Positions 27,458 to 36,747 of a stretch of DNA of 64,000 bases are shown here, piece by piece. Both the position numbers and the translations under genes were made by a program. The notes beneath the pieces were generated by a model, which searched no databases, was not told where the DNA came from, and was given only the letters and a program-made list of their open reading frames with translations. The DNA comes from Alphaproteobacteria bacterium. Its GTDB lineage: Bacteria; Pseudomonadota; Alphaproteobacteria; Sphingomonadales; Sphingomonadaceae. The stretch is taken from assembly GCA_019232625.1 (NCBI GenBank), contig JAFANP010000006.1, positions 1 to 64,000 on the forward strand. The letters run 5' to 3'. Numbering within the stretch: position 1 is the first letter of the stretch; each line of letters starts with the position of its first letter.

Positions 27458-30429
27458 GTCCGCGCCTCCCTTCCCCAATGCAGGCCGCACAGCGCGATCA
27501 GGAGGATCAGCAGCCCCTCGACCAGGTCGCTCGGCGAGTTGGCCGCCAGCAGGACCACGTTCCGCCCGGTGAAGGGCAGCAGCGCCAGGTTGGACATGAC
27601 CATGTAGGCGCTCACGCCGAACAGCGTCCAAAGGGCGAAGAGCCCGGTGACGGCCGGCCAGGAGGGCGGGCCGGCGCCGCTCCGCCGGACGAGGCGCCAG
27701 GAGCAGGCCGCCGCCGCGGCGCCCAGCACCAGCAGCAGGGCCGCAGTGCCGAGGCGGCCGAACGGCGCCAGCAGGTGGACCGCGGCGAGGTTGTCGGCGA
27801 GATGGTAGCGGCGGAGCTCCACCGGCTCCGGCTGGTTGAGATAGCCGCGGCCGAACGGAGGCTGGTCGGCATATTCGCGCATATATTCCAAGGTCGCCCG
27901 CAGCTCCTCCGCCTCGCGGGTGCCGGCGCCGGCCAGGCGGTGGGGAGCGGTGAAGGCCCAGCGGCGATGGGTGCTTCGCTCCGTCTCCAGCGCCGCCTCG
28001 ACATGCTTGCGCCGGGTCTGCTGCGCGGCTTCCGACATGTCGCCGGGAGCGGGCCAGTCGGTGACGGCCTGGGGGGCGGCGAGGATCGCGTAGTTCACGA
28101 TCAGGGCGCAGACCATCGCCAGCGGCGCCGCCAGCAGGACGACGCGCAGCGCCCCGCGCCTCCATTCCGACCAGGATGTCCGCCACAGCGCCACCAACCC
28201 CACGAACAACCCCACCGGCACCGCATTCACGACGGCGAACCCGTTGTCGCCGCGAAAGGCCGTGACGAGCAGCGGCAGGGCCAGGAGGGGCCACCACAGG
28301 ACCCAGCGCAGAAGGCGGTCGCGCCCGCTTCCCAGGGCCCGAGCCGCCAGCCACGCCGCATAGCCTGCGAAGAGGATGTAGAGCGGCGTGAACAGGATCG
28401 CCACGGCCGGGTTGCCGAGCTGCGAGAGCGAGATACGCTCGTCGAACGGCAGCCGCGCCAGCGACAGGACGATCGACGCGATCGCGAGCCCGGCCAGCGC
28501 CGGCTGGGGCCCTTGAGCGCTTCCGACGAGCACCGCGCGCCAGCGCCCGGAGGGACGTTCGGCCGCCGGCTCCGCTTCGCCCGGCTCGGCGGCCGCGGGT
28601 TCGGGGCGCGGCGTCCTGAGGCGCAGCAGCAGCGCTGCGAGCGCGAGCGGACCGAGGATCAGCGGCGCCTGCAGGTCCGGACCGTTGGCCAGGCAGACGA
28701 ACAGGAAGACGGCCGCGACGAGGGCGGCGTGCCACAGGACGTGGCTCCGCGGCTGGCTCGCGCGGATCGTCCGAGGCGCCAGGCCCGAGAGGATGAACGG
28801 GATCGAGGCCAAAGCGAGGAGGCTGGCCGGCACCCCGTCGAAAACGGCCGGGCGCGGATCGATGATCGCCGCCTCGATCGCCACCAGCAGCCGGACGACG
28901 AGCAGGAACTCGCCCAGCGCCAGAATGGTGAAGGCGGTTGGGCTCGCGACCCGCATCCGCCACGTGCCGGCGACTCCGAACAGGAGGGCGCTGAAGGTCA
29001 GCAGGAGCACCCCCTTGAGCGGGCGCCAGTCGAAGTCGAGCCGGTCGAGCTGGATCGAAGCGCCGTCTTCCCCGCCGACGCTGAAGCTGTCGCCGAAGCG
29101 GTAAGGCAGCCTTTTCCCGCTCGCCGTCAGCTCCGCTCCGCCGGGGGCGAGCTGCAGGCGCTGATGGAACTGGCCGCTCACGGGAGCGCCGATCGAGCGG
29201 AAGCGAAGCTCGGCCAGCATCGTGCCCCACGCCTCCCTGCCGAGACCGCCGAAAGACAGGGTCACCCCCGCCGGGCCGCCGCCGGTCTCGACGTCCGCGA
29301 TCGAGACCCGCTGTATCTCGGGCGTGTCGTAGTCGACGACGAGACGGACGGCGTCCGCGCTGCGCCGCGGGCTCAGCCGGGCCGTGCGCCGTTCCACGAG
29401 GCGGCTTGAAGGAAGGTCGTCCGCTTCGGCGCTCGCCCCGCGAAGCCGGTCGCGGAAATCGCGGACGCCCCCCCAAGCCCGCTGCAGGATCGAGCGCTTC
29501 TCCGCGGCGCGGCCCGAGGCGAGCTCGTCCAGGGCGACCCGCACCTCCCAGGGCTCGGCCACGGCGACGGCCTGGAAGGAAATCAGCGTCTCACCGCCTT
29601 CGCCCAGGATCGCCGCCCGATTGAGGGGCAGGCTCGGCGCTCCGGCGCACCGAGCCCCCCGCACCACCCGCGCTTCAGGATCGAGCAAGGCGATCCTGAG
29701 GCCGGCAGCGTCACGATAGAGAAAGGAGCGGCTGGCGGCGAGCGGCCCGTCGTCCACCGCCGCGGCGCCGGCCGCCGCGAAATAACGGATGGGCATGATC
29801 CGCCCACGCCGGGACGGCAGGGTCTGGGCGACGGGCCTCCCATCGACCGCGAGCCGCTTTCCATCCTCGCTCAGCGCCACGGCGGTGGTGCCGACGCAAA
29901 AGCTCATCCCCGGCTCGAAGCGTCGGCTGCCGAGCATGACCCGCCCCGACGGCCCCTCAAGGACCGCCACCATCGGGGGGGCGGAGGAAGCGGGCGGGGT
30001 GAAGCACAGCGCGAACCTTGCGGAGCGCACTTTCACGTCGCCGCAGTCCGGGTGGTAGCCCGGCCCGTCCGGCCGCTGCGGCGCGGGCAGGTCGATGCGC
30101 AGGGCCGCGCCGGCCAGAGGCGGCGCGTTGACGTCGCGGGCGCCGATCACCAGGGAGTCGCGCGCCGGATCGCCGCCGGCGGTCACCGAGCGCGGCCGCT
30201 CGCCCTGGTTGCCCAGTGCCACGGACCGCAAGGCGAAGCGCAGGTCTCCCAGCCGAACCGGGCTCGCATAGAGGGTCGCCGCGAAGAGCAGGGCCGAACT
30301 TGCCGCCGCGGCGCAGATCAGAACAGGCGCGAAACGCGGCCAGACCCGGTCGGACGCGGCGAGCGCGAAGGTCGCCGCAATCGCCAGTGCGCAGCAGGCG
30401 AAGACTATCCCGGAAAGGGGATCAGGCAT
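27454..30429 (-). CDS. SEDS (FtsW/RodA)-like polytopic protein with large extracytoplasmic domain
   Basis: The 991 residues fall in two parts. Residues 1-55 hold two helices, and about 60-480 form an extracytoplasmic, probably beta-rich domain. From about 490 to the end there are some 13 helices with SEDS features: LSQLGNPAVAILFTPLYILF (like the PSEL-K segment), FRGDNGFAVVNAVPVGLFVGL (like the EPDFG helix), GRGYLNQ..RRYHLADNLAAVHLLAPFGRLG (like the GxG and HTDFIFAVLGEELG loop, putative catalytic Asp879), and MVMSNLALLPFTGRNVVLL (like NLGLLPVTGLTLPF). SEDS proteins polymerise glycan strands from lipid II. The sequence is divergent, and ordinary SEDS proteins are about 400 residues without the N-terminal domain. 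It overlaps the PBP-like gene by four bases. Confidence 0.72.
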   Translation of the reverse strand: MPDPLSGIVFACCALAIAATFALAASDRVWPRFAPVLICAAAASSALLFAATLYASPVRLGDLRFALRSVALGNQGERPRSVTAGGDPARDSLVIGARDVNAPPLAGAALRIDLPAPQRPDGPGYHPDCGDVKVRSARFALCFTPPASSAPPMVAVLEGPSGRVMLGSRRFEPGMSFCVGTTAVALSEDGKRLAVDGRPVAQTLPSRRGRIMPIRYFAAAGAAAVDDGPLAASRSFLYRDAAGLRIALLDPEARVVRGARCAGAPSLPLNRAAILGEGGETLISFQAVAVAEPWEVRVALDELASGRAAEKRSILQRAWGGVRDFRDRLRGASAEADDLPSSRLVERRTARLSPRRSADAVRLVVDYDTPEIQRVSIADVETGGGPAGVTLSFGGLGREAWGTMLAELRFRSIGAPVSGQFHQRLQLAPGGAELTASGKRLPYRFGDSFSVGGEDGASIQLDRLDFDWRPLKGVLLLTFSALLFGVAGTWRMRVASPTAFTILALGEFLLVVRLLVAIEAAIIDPRPAVFDGVPASLLALASIPFILSGLAPRTIRASQPRSHVLWHAALVAAVFLFVCLANGPDLQAPLILGPLALAALLLRLRTPRPEPAAAEPGEAEPAAERPSGRWRAVLVGSAQGPQPALAGLAIASIVLSLARLPFDERISLSQLGNPAVAILFTPLYILFAGYAAWLAARALGSGRDRLLRWVLWWPLLALPLLVTAFRGDNGFAVVNAVPVGLFVGLVALWRTSWSEWRRGALRVVLLAAPLAMVCALIVNYAILAAPQAVTDWPAPGDMSEAAQQTRRKHVEAALETERSTHRRWAFTAPHRLAGAGTREAEELRATLEYMREYADQPPFGRGYLNQPEPVELRRYHLADNLAAVHLLAPFGRLGTAALLLVLGAAAAACSWRLVRRSGAGPPSWPAVTGLFALWTLFGVSAYMVMSNLALLPFTGRNVVLLAANSPSDLVEGLLILLIALCGLHWGREART

Positions 30430-31966
30430 TCGCGCCGCCGGCCGGCGGGCCCGGAGCGGCCGGGCGCGGGCGTTCGAGATGGTCGGCGAGATGGCCGGAG
30501 CTGAAGATCTCCTCGCAACGCTCGACGATGAGCTTGCGGCGGATCCAGAGCATCCTGAGGCACCAGACCAGGTAGATCCAGAAGAGGACCAGCAGCCCCT
30601 TGGAGATCAGCTCGCCGATCCAGGCGAGGGTGGGGGAGGTGGAGTTGGCGAGCCTGCTCAGCTCCGGAGCCCAGCCGGCCTCGAAGGCTTCGAAATCCTT
30701 CGTGACGGGGCCGCATTGGCCGGCTTTGCCGCTCAGTCGCTCGCGGCGGTGGCAATTGTGGGCGATCCAATTGTCGAGCTCGTCGCTCACTCCCTTGGGA
30801 ACGGCGGCCTCCTTCCGGTCGGTCCCGCCCGCGACGATGTCGGCAGCGCCGGCGAGCGCCTTGACGGGTTCCGGCGCGGTGGCGCCGGCCTGCAAGAGCT
30901 TGGCGCGGTCGAGCTCGGTGAGCTTCCCGGCGCGCACCAGCAGCATCTTGACCATCGCCAGGAGCTCCGGATGGGCCCTCAGATTCTCCGGATCCTCGGC
31001 AAGCGTCGTTACCGCGTCCAGGTCCTCCTTCTCGAGCGGCGTCGCGCTGGGCCGGGCTAGGAGCGAAGCAAGGTAATCGGCCCAAAGGTGGGCGGTGTCG
31101 AACGAGATGAAATAATCGCGGTCGGAGACGGGGAAGGTCTGCGCGTCCTGTCCCGAGAGGCGCAGGTCGGACGATTCGGAAACCGCGGCGCGCAGCAGCT
31201 CGGCGCCGTCTCCGGGCTGGCGGGCTTCCCGGATCCGGCCGCTCAGCCAGGAACAGGCGACCCGCATGGACCGCCGCGCCGAAGACTCCGGGTCCGTCGC
31301 CGCCGTGTCGACGGGATCGGCCGGGCACTCCGCCCTCAGGAGATTGCGGCCGGCCGTGGCCCGCTCGCCGGTCCACAGGGCGATCAGGGCGCGCTGGTAG
31401 TTGATCGCCTGAGCCGCCGCGCCTGTCGGCAGTTCCTGCTCGGTGAGGCTCAGCTTACGCAGCCATTCCCCGGCCTGGCGCGGCTTGGCCACGCTGTTCG
31501 TGCGGTAATGCTGCTCGCGCCACTGCGCCATTTCGCGGGCCACCTGGATGAAGCGCTGGCGCGCGTCGTGCCTGCCGCTCGTGTCGCTCTCCGGAACGGC
31601 CGGGTAGCTCCGGGTCCTGGGATTGGTCAGGGGCGCTGGCCCCGGGCCCGGGAAGCCCCGGCGGAAGAAGTCGCTTTCGTCCCAACTCGCCAGGCGCTGC
31701 CGTTCCGCCACGGTGAAAAGGCTGCTCGGATCCTTGTTCCAGGCGCTGAGGCCGGCCGCGGAGGCGGAGTTGGACGGCCAGAACAAGAACCAGCTGAGGA
31801 AGATGAGGGCCGCGGCGCCCAGCACGGCAAAGGCGAAATCCCGCCCCGCCCGCGCCCGCATTCCGGGCGGGACGGCGGAGGGCGAGGACGGGTCGCGCGA
31901 CTCCGCGTCCCCGCCCGTCGCTCCGCCCGCCCCCGGCGCGGCTGTCGGCTCGCTCTCCCCCACCAT
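30422..31966 (-). CDS. two-helix membrane protein of unknown family
   Basis: This 514-residue protein has a cytoplasmic Pro/Ser-rich N-terminus, a transmembrane helix at about 44-64 (FAFAVLGAAALIFLSWFLFW), a mainly helical central domain of some 370 residues (extracytoplasmic by topology), a second helix near the C-terminus (LISKGLLVLFWIYLVWCLRMLW) and a short cytoplasmic tail. No enzyme motif is seen. The ATG at 31966 has GGGGGGGA five bases upstream; a TTG at 31981 is in frame. Its 3' end overlaps the SEDS-like gene by eight bases and it starts 21 bases after the GTPase, so it could carry the GTPase signal across the membrane. Confidence 0.8.
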   Translation of the reverse strand: MVGESEPTAAPGAGGATGGDAESRDPSSPSAVPPGMRARAGRDFAFAVLGAAALIFLSWFLFWPSNSASAAGLSAWNKDPSSLFTVAERQRLASWDESDFFRRGFPGPGPAPLTNPRTRSYPAVPESDTSGRHDARQRFIQVAREMAQWREQHYRTNSVAKPRQAGEWLRKLSLTEQELPTGAAAQAINYQRALIALWTGERATAGRNLLRAECPADPVDTAATDPESSARRSMRVACSWLSGRIREARQPGDGAELLRAAVSESSDLRLSGQDAQTFPVSDRDYFISFDTAHLWADYLASLLARPSATPLEKEDLDAVTTLAEDPENLRAHPELLAMVKMLLVRAGKLTELDRAKLLQAGATAPEPVKALAGAADIVAGGTDRKEAAVPKGVSDELDNWIAHNCHRRERLSGKAGQCGPVTKDFEAFEAGWAPELSRLANSTSPTLAWIGELISKGLLVLFWIYLVWCLRMLWIRRKLIVERCEEIFSSGHLADHLERPRPAAPGPPAGGANA

Positions 31967-31987
31967 GCAGTCCCCCCCCAACGAAAC

Positions 31988-33493
31988 CTACAGCCGGGCC
32001 TCCCCCATGAGACGCCCGAATTCCGAATCCGCTTTCTCCCGCATCTCCACCGCCCAGCGCGAGCCGTTCCGATACTTGTCGCCGATGTCGAGCAGCAGGA
32101 GCTTGCGCACCAGCGGCGGAATTCGGCTCGCAGGCGGCGGACGGCGGCGGGCCTCGATGCGCTGAAGCAACCAGGCGATCGGCTTCAGCTCGCCCAGGCA
32201 AAAGGCGTCCTTGGCGAGCCGCGTGCCTCCGGAATGGCCCTCGGCAGCCGTCAGGAAATCGATCTTGAAGTCGTCGAAGCCGGCCTTGAGCTGGCGGACG
32301 AGCGGCGGGAGGTAGCGGGCTGCGCACCAGAAGGGATCATGTTCGCGCAGCTGGCCGCCCACGCCGAGCGAGCTGCGCCCCTCGCCGACTCCGAAGCACA
32401 GGTCTGCACGGGAGAACAGCGCCACGACGGGCTTTTGCGAACGCCCGCCGCCTTCACGCTTCATCCGCTCGAGAACCTGGTCGGTCTCGAGCGCGACGAG
32501 CTGGCGGACGGCGCGCTCCAGGTCGGTCAGCGCAGCGCCGTCGGCGGTGCCCTCCGACCCGCCGCCCCTCGCTTCGCGCTCGGCACGGACCGCCGCCTCC
32601 ATCATGTTGCAGGTCTGCCGGATCTGGCCCATCAGGACCGCCGATTTCTGCGCAATGTCGGCGTCCCGGGCGGTGGGGGTCGCGGTCATCACATGGTCGC
32701 CGGGGACCAGGAACACGATCCCCTCCGCGGCCCCGAGCGCCGCGTAGAGCATCGCGACCCGCCTGATCCGGACGGCGGCAATCTTCTCCCTGGCCTCCAG
32801 CGCCGCCTGGAAGAACTCGCCGGGAAGGTCGATCAGCCGGATGATCTTGTCGCTCCTGCCGTCGCTCGCCACGGTCGTCAGCTCATGGATGAAGACGTGC
32901 CGGGTGATCTCGATGTCATCACCCGATTCCTCTCCCTCTTCCTCCGCCGCGGCGTCGGTCGAACGCATGACGTCGCCTTCGTCCGGCAGGTCCGCCTCGG
33001 CCGGGTCGATCTTCGTGACGCGGTGCTGGTAATCGGCCTGGGTACGCCGGACGACCTGGGTCAGGAAGAAGCTTTTCCCCACCTTCGTGGATCCGATGAC
33101 GACGATGGTCGGGATATGGGCACCGGCCGTCGCCGGCTGCCGGAGCTTCTCGAGCATCAGCGCGAGCGCCCCCTCGCTATAGGGGCCGAGATCCTCGGCG
33201 GCCTTCCTCTCTCCGCCGGTCGCTCGGTGCGCCGGGTCTCCGTCCGCTCCACCCTTTGCGTCGCCCTGGTCCGCGGCGGCCGACGTCCGCTGCGGCGGAT
33301 CGCGGCCATGACGCGGCGGCTCTTCCGGTCCGGGACCGCCGGCCGCGGGGTCCCGCCGCTCTCCGCCCGGAACAGGGTCGGCGGAGACGCCGAGACTGCC
33401 CGCACCCGCCTCGGTCGCTCCGATGGTCTCGCCGCACAAGGGGCAGTCGAGGGAGCCGTCGGGGATGAGCCTATCGCAACTCGGACAGATCAT
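31988..33493 (-). CDS. zinc-ribbon P-loop GTPase (double-GTPase-like)
   Basis: This 501-residue cytoplasmic protein opens with a zinc ribbon (Cys3, Cys6, Cys17, Cys20), then a disordered linker to about 100, then a P-loop GTPase domain. The Walker A motif is GSTKVGKS at 134-141, the G3 motif IDLPGE at 221-226 (Asp222), and a G4-like VALFSRAD ends at Asp364. An acidic insert (about 165-195) lies between Walker A and G3. The zinc ribbon plus TRAFAC-like GTPase beside a GAP1-like protein resembles double-GTPase systems proposed to act in biological conflict; that assignment is inference. The ATG at 33493 overlaps the stop of the upstream gene (ATGA). Confidence 0.82.
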   Translation of the reverse strand: MICPSCDRLIPDGSLDCPLCGETIGATEAGAGSLGVSADPVPGGERRDPAAGGPGPEEPPRHGRDPPQRTSAAADQGDAKGGADGDPAHRATGGERKAAEDLGPYSEGALALMLEKLRQPATAGAHIPTIVVIGSTKVGKSFFLTQVVRRTQADYQHRVTKIDPAEADLPDEGDVMRSTDAAAEEEGEESGDDIEITRHVFIHELTTVASDGRSDKIIRLIDLPGEFFQAALEAREKIAAVRIRRVAMLYAALGAAEGIVFLVPGDHVMTATPTARDADIAQKSAVLMGQIRQTCNMMEAAVRAEREARGGGSEGTADGAALTDLERAVRQLVALETDQVLERMKREGGGRSQKPVVALFSRADLCFGVGEGRSSLGVGGQLREHDPFWCAARYLPPLVRQLKAGFDDFKIDFLTAAEGHSGGTRLAKDAFCLGELKPIAWLLQRIEARRRPPPASRIPPLVRKLLLLDIGDKYRNGSRWAVEMREKADSEFGRLMGEARL

Positions 33494-35175
33494 GCCGCAT
33501 CCCTTCGCGCGCACAGGGTCCGGAAGGCGAACGGCCATTGGCTGTCGGGGCTGGACGCGTCAGGCTGAGCGACGTTCTCGAGGGCAAGCGCCCTGACCGC
33601 GGCGTGTTCGCGACTTTGCACGATCCGGCGCCAGTCCGGTTCTCCAATCATGCTGGCTGCCTTCACTGAAGTCTCCGTCCGCAAGAATCGATCAAGCTGA
33701 GTCGTGTTGATCAAGGCATGCAGTTTCAGCAGGAACTTGGTCAATCCAGCTCTTGCCTTCTCGCGGCTCCTGGACTCGAGCGCTTCCAACCTATCCTTCA
33801 CCGCTGCCTGAACGACTCGGCAATGGAAGGTGAAGGCAAGCTCCCATGTCGGCTCGATGGCGCCGGAAGTGTTTGACGCCTCCAGATATTCTAGCGTTTG
33901 GGCGAGCAATTCTGCCTCGGATTCGAGGAGTCCTGAAGGCGCCGCTTGCGCCTGCTTGAGGAGCGGCGCCGGGAAGGTGGAGACCATTTCGGGAGCGACC
34001 CGCCCGAGGATCTCGGGATCGAGAGCGACGGCCGCCCGTCCGCTCGCGGCGAGGCGGGCAAGCATCAAGGGAGGCCAGGCGAGGCGCTCCGTCACCGGTT
34101 CGGGCTGCCGGAAATAGAGTTCGAGCCAGGCCGGGTCGGCCGGTCGCGCCTGAGTCATGCTGCCGTAGACCCTGCGGAGCGCTGCGGAGAGGAGCGAGCG
34201 CGGTTCGTCTTCCCCCACCTCGGCCACGGCTCTCATCAGCCCGGCCATCGCCGATCGGACGGCCGGTTCGCCGAGATGGTCGCGGATTTCCGACAGGATC
34301 GAGCGCAGGCCGCCGGCGACCCTCTGTTCGGCCGGCTCCCCCGGATCGGCGGAAGGTCGCCCCGCCGCCAGGGCCTTCCGCAACGCGGGGCTCTCCTCGT
34401 CGGCCGCCCCGGCGAGGGTGGCCCGCAGCGTCCACCAGAGGACGTCGGCGAGGTCCGCGCCATCGCCGCGAATCTCCCCGGCGCCGCTCACGCAATGGAG
34501 CTTCGCGCCGGACGGCCGCCAGGCCTTCTGGCTCCATTCCTCCTTTGCGAAGCAGATCAGGTCCCAGTGGAACAAGGGGACGGGAGCGGTGACGAAACTG
34601 ATCTCGGTTCTCGTTTCCGCGAGGGCTTTGTCGAGGATCCGGATCAACGTCGCCGTCGGGTCCATCGGCGCTTCGACCTCCACCACGAGCGGCTTGCGGC
34701 CAAGATCGGGCTGAAGGCGCCACATCGCCGAGGCCGCGGGAGCAGGCGCGCCATGCTCCTCGGCAAGCCTCGCGACGTCCAGCACCAGGGGGGCGAGCGA
34801 CGTGCCGGCGGGGGGCAGATCGCGCCGTTCATGGAATTGCAGCAGGCGGTCGGCTCGCCCCCCCATCGCGGCCAAGTGTCCGGAATCGATGATCTGCCCC
34901 CAGGTCATCCAGACCGGATTGCCCGATATCCTGCCGAGGTCGGTCGTACTGCTCAGGAACCACAAGGGCCGCCCGGGCCGCGTGGAAATCGGGAAGAAGG
35001 CCTGGATCGGGCCATGGCCCTGGATATGATCTCCAAGCGCGAGATTGTAATCGAGGGTCGCCGACAGCGCCTCGTCCGACAGGGTTAGACCGGGAGTCGC
35101 CGCGACGACCCCGAAATCCCGTCCCGCCGCCCGGGGGCCCAGCACCAATTGTTCGAGGCGGATTTCCTCTCTCAC
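33490..35175 (-). CDS. GTPase-associated protein 1 (GAP1)-like protein
   Basis: This 561-residue soluble protein starts REEIRLEQLVLGPRAAGRDFGVVAATPGLT, the kind of N-terminal beta domain seen in GAP1 proteins that accompany bacterial conflict GTPases. It then has a middle alpha/beta region (LCFAKEEW, ADVLWWTLRATL) and a largely helical C-terminus with AFTFHCRVVQAAVKDRLEALESRSREKARAGLTKFL. The start is a GTG at 35175 overlapping the upstream stop (GTGA); the stop overlaps the GTPase start. The GAP1 label rests on the N-terminal pattern and on adjacency to the GTPase and is tentative. Confidence 0.7.
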   Translation of the reverse strand: MREEIRLEQLVLGPRAAGRDFGVVAATPGLTLSDEALSATLDYNLALGDHIQGHGPIQAFFPISTRPGRPLWFLSSTTDLGRISGNPVWMTWGQIIDSGHLAAMGGRADRLLQFHERRDLPPAGTSLAPLVLDVARLAEEHGAPAPAASAMWRLQPDLGRKPLVVEVEAPMDPTATLIRILDKALAETRTEISFVTAPVPLFHWDLICFAKEEWSQKAWRPSGAKLHCVSGAGEIRGDGADLADVLWWTLRATLAGAADEESPALRKALAAGRPSADPGEPAEQRVAGGLRSILSEIRDHLGEPAVRSAMAGLMRAVAEVGEDEPRSLLSAALRRVYGSMTQARPADPAWLELYFRQPEPVTERLAWPPLMLARLAASGRAAVALDPEILGRVAPEMVSTFPAPLLKQAQAAPSGLLESEAELLAQTLEYLEASNTSGAIEPTWELAFTFHCRVVQAAVKDRLEALESRSREKARAGLTKFLLKLHALINTTQLDRFLRTETSVKAASMIGEPDWRRIVQSREHAAVRALALENVAQPDASSPDSQWPFAFRTLCARRDAA

Positions 35176-36539
35176 CCGATCGTCTGGCCGAGCGCTTTGA
35201 GGAGAGTCTCGGCATAGGCCCTGAGCTCCTGCGGAGGAGGCTCCGTCGCCTTCGCGTCCCGGAGCTTGCGGTCCTGCAGACACTCCCCGACCCCCTTCAG
35301 GGCGGTCACCAGATTGGGTCCCCACAGGCCGTCGAACCTCACCGGCGGAGGCGCGTCGATCGGACCGGTCGCGGGGGGCGGGGACGCCGCGTTGTCCCCG
35401 CATTGCGCTCCGGGAGCGGTAATCTGCGCGAGCAGGAACTGGAGGATCCGGATGCGCTCCGGCCGCGCGACCACGTCCTGGCTCCAGGCGGAGGCGAAGG
35501 TGTCGCAGGTCCCTGCCCCCGTGCAAACCGAGCTGGGAGCCTGCTCGCGAACGACCTTCCAGCCGCTTTCGATCGCCCTGGCGGCGGCGGCTGCCGCTGC
35601 GGGATCGGCGCCGACGCGAGTCGATGCGATGACGTTGGGCTGCTTGGCAGCGCGCGGCGGGAAGAGCCACGGGGACAGGACGAGGCCGAGCACCAGAGCC
35701 GCCACCGCGAGCCCATATTGGGGGAGCAGCGCCATCCAGCGCGGCGCGACCCGCCGCTGCGCCTCTTCCCGTTCGGCCTCGGTCCGCGCCTTGCGCACGA
35801 AGAAGCGAGCGAAGGCGCCACTCTCGCGATCCCCGCTCCCGTCGCCAAGCCCTTCCTCGTCGGGCCGGTCGCCGATCGGGCTCCCATCCCCCGCCGCCTC
35901 GCGGGGGGCGGCTTCGTCGTCCACCGTCTCGTCCAGGGCCGCCTCGTCGAAGGCCGGCGGGGGCGCTTCCTCCGGCGGCTCGCGCGGCGCCTCCTCACGC
36001 GCAAGGCTCGGCGAGGCGGCGATGAGCGTCCTCACGGCGGCGAGCAGTTCCGCCAACTCCTCGTCATGATCGCCTCTCGCCGGCGCCGGCTCGCCCGCCC
36101 GGGCCGCGGCGGCCCTCGCCGCGGCGGCTTCCTGGGCCTCGAGCATCGCGTGCGCGGTCTCGGTCTCCTCCCTGACCTTGTGGAGCGCCGCGTCGATCTC
36201 CTGCCTCTTGCGCTCGAGGGCGTTGCTGGCCGTCTCGAGCTTTTCGGTCTCCGTCCGAAGATGCCTCACCTCGGCGTCGACGGCCTTGAGGCCGCTGTCG
36301 ACACGGCCGGCCAGGGTCGCCTGCTCGGACCTCAGCCGCTCCACGGAGGCATCGACATGGCCGGAGAGCCTTGCCTGCTCGGCCGAGAGCCGCTCCACAT
36401 AGTCGCCCACCGCGTTCAGCGCGGCGGCGGCGGCAGAATCCCGGACAAAGGGGATGATCGACGCCGCAAAGTATTTGCGCAATTCATCGGCCAGTGGATC
36501 GGCGAGGCCCTGCGGCCCCCGCGAGTCCGACGTCGCCAT
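35172..36539 (-). CDS. coiled-coil single-pass membrane protein, first gene of the operon
   Basis: This 455-residue protein begins in the cytoplasm with a long coiled coil (about 43-145, heptads such as RLSAEQARLSGHVDASVERLRSEQ). A second helix with an acidic, proline-rich stretch follows (155-240), then a transmembrane helix at about 270-292 (LLPQYGLAVAALVLGLVLSPWLF) and an extracytoplasmic C-terminal domain with a CTGAGTC pair likely to form a disulphide. No family is recognised. The ATG at 36539 has GAGGGA seven bases upstream. It is the promoter-proximal gene, 208 bases downstream of tRNA-Thr. Confidence 0.83.
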   Translation of the reverse strand: MATSDSRGPQGLADPLADELRKYFAASIIPFVRDSAAAAALNAVGDYVERLSAEQARLSGHVDASVERLRSEQATLAGRVDSGLKAVDAEVRHLRTETEKLETASNALERKRQEIDAALHKVREETETAHAMLEAQEAAAARAAAARAGEPAPARGDHDEELAELLAAVRTLIAASPSLAREEAPREPPEEAPPPAFDEAALDETVDDEAAPREAAGDGSPIGDRPDEEGLGDGSGDRESGAFARFFVRKARTEAEREEAQRRVAPRWMALLPQYGLAVAALVLGLVLSPWLFPPRAAKQPNVIASTRVGADPAAAAAAARAIESGWKVVREQAPSSVCTGAGTCDTFASAWSQDVVARPERIRILQFLLAQITAPGAQCGDNAASPPPATGPIDAPPPVRFDGLWGPNLVTALKGVGECLQDRKLRDAKATEPPPQELRAYAETLLKALGQTIG

Positions 36540-36747
36540 TTTCGAATCCCTCAAAGCCCCCTGTGCCAGCTTTCCAAAGAAGCTCTATCTCGTCAACTTG
36601 CGGGACGGCGAAGCTCGTCTCCGTCTCCGGGCGGGCGCGCTTCCTCTCTTGCAGGGCGGCCGCCCCTTCCTCGCCTCCCGCACTTCGGCGGCGGCACGCG
36701 GCGGCGCGTGGAGGCTTGGACGGCATGACGGGCCGTCGCCGCGGGAA

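Noticed and set aside
27458-29476. Open frame extending the PBP-like gene upstream to 29476
   Set aside because: It is antisense-free but lies in another frame of the SEDS-like gene. The four-base overlap at 27454-27457 and the transmembrane start at MSWNPAG favour the shorter form.
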